Notes under the pieces: generated by a model
Databases searched by the model: none
What the model saw: only the letters and a program-made list of their open reading frames with translations
Told to the model about the DNA's origin: nothing
Shown: positions 63,776 to 64,000 of the stretch, piece after piece
Layout: the number at the start of each line of letters is the position of its first letter
How positions within the stretch are numbered: position 1 is the first letter of the stretch
Translations under genes and position numbers: made by a program
NCBI GenBank assembly: GCA_017540585.1
Contig: JAFYAT010000088.1
Coordinates: 1-64,000 of the forward strand
Origin: Bacteroidaceae bacterium
Lineage (GTDB): Bacteria; Bacteroidota; Bacteroidia; Bacteroidales; Bacteroidaceae
Direction: 5' to 3'
Length of the DNA: 64,000 nucleotides

Positions 63776-64000
63776 ATGAGAGAACTAAGAGACAGAGAGA
63801 TATGTATTCTTGAGGAACAGGGATGTATGGCAGAGGACTGGAGCGACATCCTTGTGAGTGACGACTTCACCACCGACACGATGCACAACGTGGCGTTGTA
63901 CGGTCATGTGGAATTAGGAAGCATGATGGGAAGCATAGAGGTGGAGGAAGGTTTTCTCCGCCGCTGTGGCATACGTAATGTTTCTCTGCGAAATGTGTGC
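63776..64000 (+). CDS. DUF4954 domain protein, N-terminal part (runs off the window)
   Basis: The first 75 codons are open to the window end. The start MRELRDREICILEEQGC, MAEDWSDILV, VALYGHVELGSMMGS and GFLRRCGIRNVSL match the N-terminus of DUF4954 proteins, which are predicted left-handed beta-helix (hexapeptide-repeat-like) proteins, often annotated as acyltransferase-like. The catalytic part lies outside the window. Confidence 0.75.
   Translation, partial: MRELRDREICILEEQGCMAEDWSDILVSDDFTTDTMHNVALYGHVELGSMMGSIEVEEGFLRRCGIRNVSLRNVC

Overview
The window reads as a chromosome segment of a Bacteroidota species, most likely in or near Prevotella/Segatella (inference). Support: promoters match the Bacteroidota -7 box TAnnTTTG (usually TACCTTTG or TATCTTTG) rather than TATAAT; Shine-Dalgarno sequences are mostly absent; the order acpP-fabF-rnc and the genes for GxxExxY, DUF4250, DUF3108, DUF3109, DUF4954, fimbrillin-like lipoproteins and secreted proteins with a type IX-secretion-like tail are all typical of the group.

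Layout. 0-4 kb: a cut tRNA gene, a MaoC-like dehydratase, and a hexuronate pair (mannonate dehydratase uxuA and an SDR reductase) split by a GxxExxY gene bounded by long inverted repeats. 4-7.4 kb: rplS, frr, class I fumarase. 7.6-9.2 kb: a 53-aa peptide gene plus a fimbrillin-like lipoprotein. 9.2-16.7 kb: a minus-strand surface-glycan cluster (LicD, IspD/TarI-like cytidylyltransferase, epimerase, GT14, two membrane acyltransferases) containing an AlbA_2 regulator. 17-22 kb: dxs, trkA, trkH. 22-27 kb: envelope genes (LpxL-like, LtaS-like, GT9), DUF4250, rpsO. 27.5-37.5 kb: typA, acpP, fabF, a fused RNase III-HAD gene, GH3, an Ig-like lipoprotein, DUF3108. 38.6-50.2 kb: pflA-pflB, hflX, TPR-rsgA, ribF-DUF3109, a second inverted-repeat-bounded GxxExxY gene, SpmAB, a HEPN/MNT pair. 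50.6-62.9 kb: large secreted proteins (793 and about 2,193 aa) and a fimbrillin lipoprotein, accompanied by three small peptides. 63.8 kb: the start of a DUF4954 gene.

Three things stand out. (1) The intergenic DNA holds many degenerate tandem arrays with periods of 11 bp or about twice that (22 and 23 bp), several made of 12-bp palindromes; two 11-mer families recur at three loci each. Shorter 7- and 8-bp arrays occur as inverted pairs. (2) Both GxxExxY genes sit inside inverted-repeat-bounded cassettes with different repeat sequences. (3) Four small peptides with a shared layout (MKK..Y..P start, three of them with an LAGS/LSGS motif, an AR[EC]R motif, two ending GSLW) lie next to fimbrillin lipoproteins or giant secreted proteins. 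These three are the best candidates for undescribed biology. All family calls come from reading the sequence without database searches.
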